From: Idiomarina rhizosphaerae
GTDB lineage: Bacteria > Pseudomonadota > Gammaproteobacteria > Enterobacterales > Alteromonadaceae
DNA length: 64,000 bases
Assembly: GCF_024159085.1 (NCBI RefSeq)
Contig: NZ_JAMZDE010000001.1
Coordinates: forward strand, 372,001-436,000
Reading direction: 5' to 3'
The position numbers and the translations under genes were made by a program. Numbering within the stretch: position 1 is the first letter of the stretch; each line of letters starts with the position of its first letter. Under the pieces are notes generated by a model. That model was given only the letters and a program-made list of their open reading frames with translations, was not told where the DNA came from and did no database searches. Positions 63,066 through 64,000 of this stretch are shown piece after piece.

Positions 63066-64000
63066 TTATGACGACAATGTACGAATTAGATTTCGATAAT
63101 CTTCTTTAATGTCGTGCTGCGCATCTTTTAATTCTTGTATCTTCCGACAAGCATGCAAAACCGTTGTGTGATCACGACCGCCGAACGCGTCGCCTATTTC
63201 CGGTAAGCTATGATTGGTCAATTCCTTAGCTAACGCCATTGCTAACTGGCGCGGGCGCGCTACCGAGCGGCTACGGCGTTTTGATAAAATATCGGCTAAC
63301 TTAATATTATAGTATTCCGCTACCGTCTTCTGAATATTATCAATAGTAACTAATTTTTCCTGGGCGGCAATTAGGTCACGCAAAGCTTCACGCACAAAAT
63401 CAATAGTTATAGGCCGGCCAGTGAGTTGCACGTTTGCGACAACCCGGTTCAATGCGCCTTCCAGCTCACGGACGTTTGAGCGCAAACGTTTAGCAATGAA
63501 AAAAGCCACTTCGTGGGGCATATGCAAACCACGCTCGTCCGCTTTACGCATTAAAATAGCCACCCGGGTTTCTAATTCCGGCGGCTCAATGGCTATAGTA
63601 AGGCCCCAGCCAAAACGAGACTTCAGTCGATCTTCCACTCCGTCTATTTCTTTCGGGTAAAGATCGCTGGTCATAATGATTTGCTGATTACCTTCCAACA
63701 ACGCATTAAAGGTATGGAAAAACTCTTCCTGCGAGCCTTTTTTATTCGCAAAGAAGTGAATATCATCAATCAATAACGCATCGACAGAACGATAGTAGCG
63801 CTTAAACTCATTGGTTGAACTGTTACGTATGGAATTCACCATGTCCTGCACAAAACGTTCGGCCCGAATGTAAAACACCTTGGCGTCCTTTTTGTGCGCC
63901 ATAATGCCATTACCAACCGCATGCAAAAGGTGAGTTTTACCTAAACCGGTACCACCATAAACAAACAGAGGGTTATAAACGCCACCAGGATTCTCTGCTA
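63066..64000 (-). CDS. dnaA: Chromosomal replication initiator DnaA (C-terminal part, cut by right edge)
   Basis: The frame is open to the window edge, so the N-terminal region, and the start, are outside; about 311 codons are present. Walker A is GGTGLGKTH at about 63930-63960; Walker B is [10 protein letters not shown]. The C-terminal DNA-binding domain IV has [15 protein letters not shown], the DnaA-box recognition motif. An in-frame TTG at 63926 is an internal Leu codon, not a start. First gene of the dnaA-dnaN-recF-gyrB operon. Confidence 0.98.
   Translation of the reverse strand, partial: AENPGGVYNPLFVYGGTGLGKTHLLHAVGNGIMAHKKDAKVFYIRAERFVQDMVNSIRNSSTNEFKRYYRSVDALLIDDIHFFANKKGSQEEFFHTFNALLEGNQQIIMTSDLYPKEIDGVEDRLKSRFGWGLTIAIEPPELETRVAILMRKADERGLHMPHEVAFFIAKRLRSNVRELEGALNRVVANVQLTGRPITIDFVREALRDLIAAQEKLVTIDNIQKTVAEYYNIKLADILSKRRSRSVARPRQLAMALAKELTNHSLPEIGDAFGGRDHTTVLHACRKIQELKDAQHDIKEDYRNLIRTLSS

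Overview
The window looks like the origin-proximal part of the chromosome of a marine gammaproteobacterium, most likely Idiomarina or a close Alteromonadales relative. I infer this from gene order (dnaA-dnaN-recF-gyrB, then glyS/glyQ, tag, tusA, fadBA, slt, pepQ, trkA-rsmB-fmt-def facing dprA-smg-yrdD-tsaC-hemF-aroE, then polA, engB and yihI), from protein lengths close to the E. coli orthologues, and from ParB-type parS palindromes near dnaA. No rRNA, tRNA, insertion sequence or CRISPR array was recognised.

Left part (1-14.8 kb): the N-terminal part of a secreted M16 zinc peptidase faces a five-gene block read rightwards. The block encodes a three-TM protein with a long Gln/Asn/Ser-rich tail, a MoxR-type AAA+ ATPase, a DUF58 protein, a BatA-like membrane protein, a membrane protein with two vWA domains and a GATase-like middle, and a 2042-residue exported repeat protein. 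It resembles Bat/MoxR systems but the layout is unusual, and I regard it as the best candidate for an undescribed system. The intergenic region in front carries three copies of one 9-mer. The block ends at a strong bidirectional terminator.

Next (14.8-21.5 kb, minus strand): a serine hydrolase, an amidohydrolase lipoprotein, and a cytochrome bd (CIO-type) operon with a 34-residue DUF2474 protein that was easy to miss, then alr. From 21.6 to 31.4 kb: an S9 peptidase, pheA, a carboxylesterase, purEK, an isochorismatase-like hydrolase, a cold-shock gene with a long leader and good promoter, a PAS chemoreceptor, cysE, a DUF2489 gene and yihI.

Middle (31.4-50.1 kb): a 611-base gene-free region with an unassigned terminator, cytochrome c4, engB, an EamA transporter, polA, a 399-base gene-free region, then the compact dprA-to-aroE operon facing def-fmt-rsmB-trkA. 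The convergent genes yigZ, pepQ and slt follow.

Right part (50.1-64 kb): fadBA with a PsrA-like site upstream, a nested inverted-repeat (REP-like) element, tusA, a GNAT acetyltransferase, tag, glyQS, and the dnaA-dnaN-recF-gyrB operon on the minus strand, with dnaA cut by the window edge. Three parS-like sites occur, all inside coding sequence and all encoding the peptide FHVEH: two in recF and one in pepQ.
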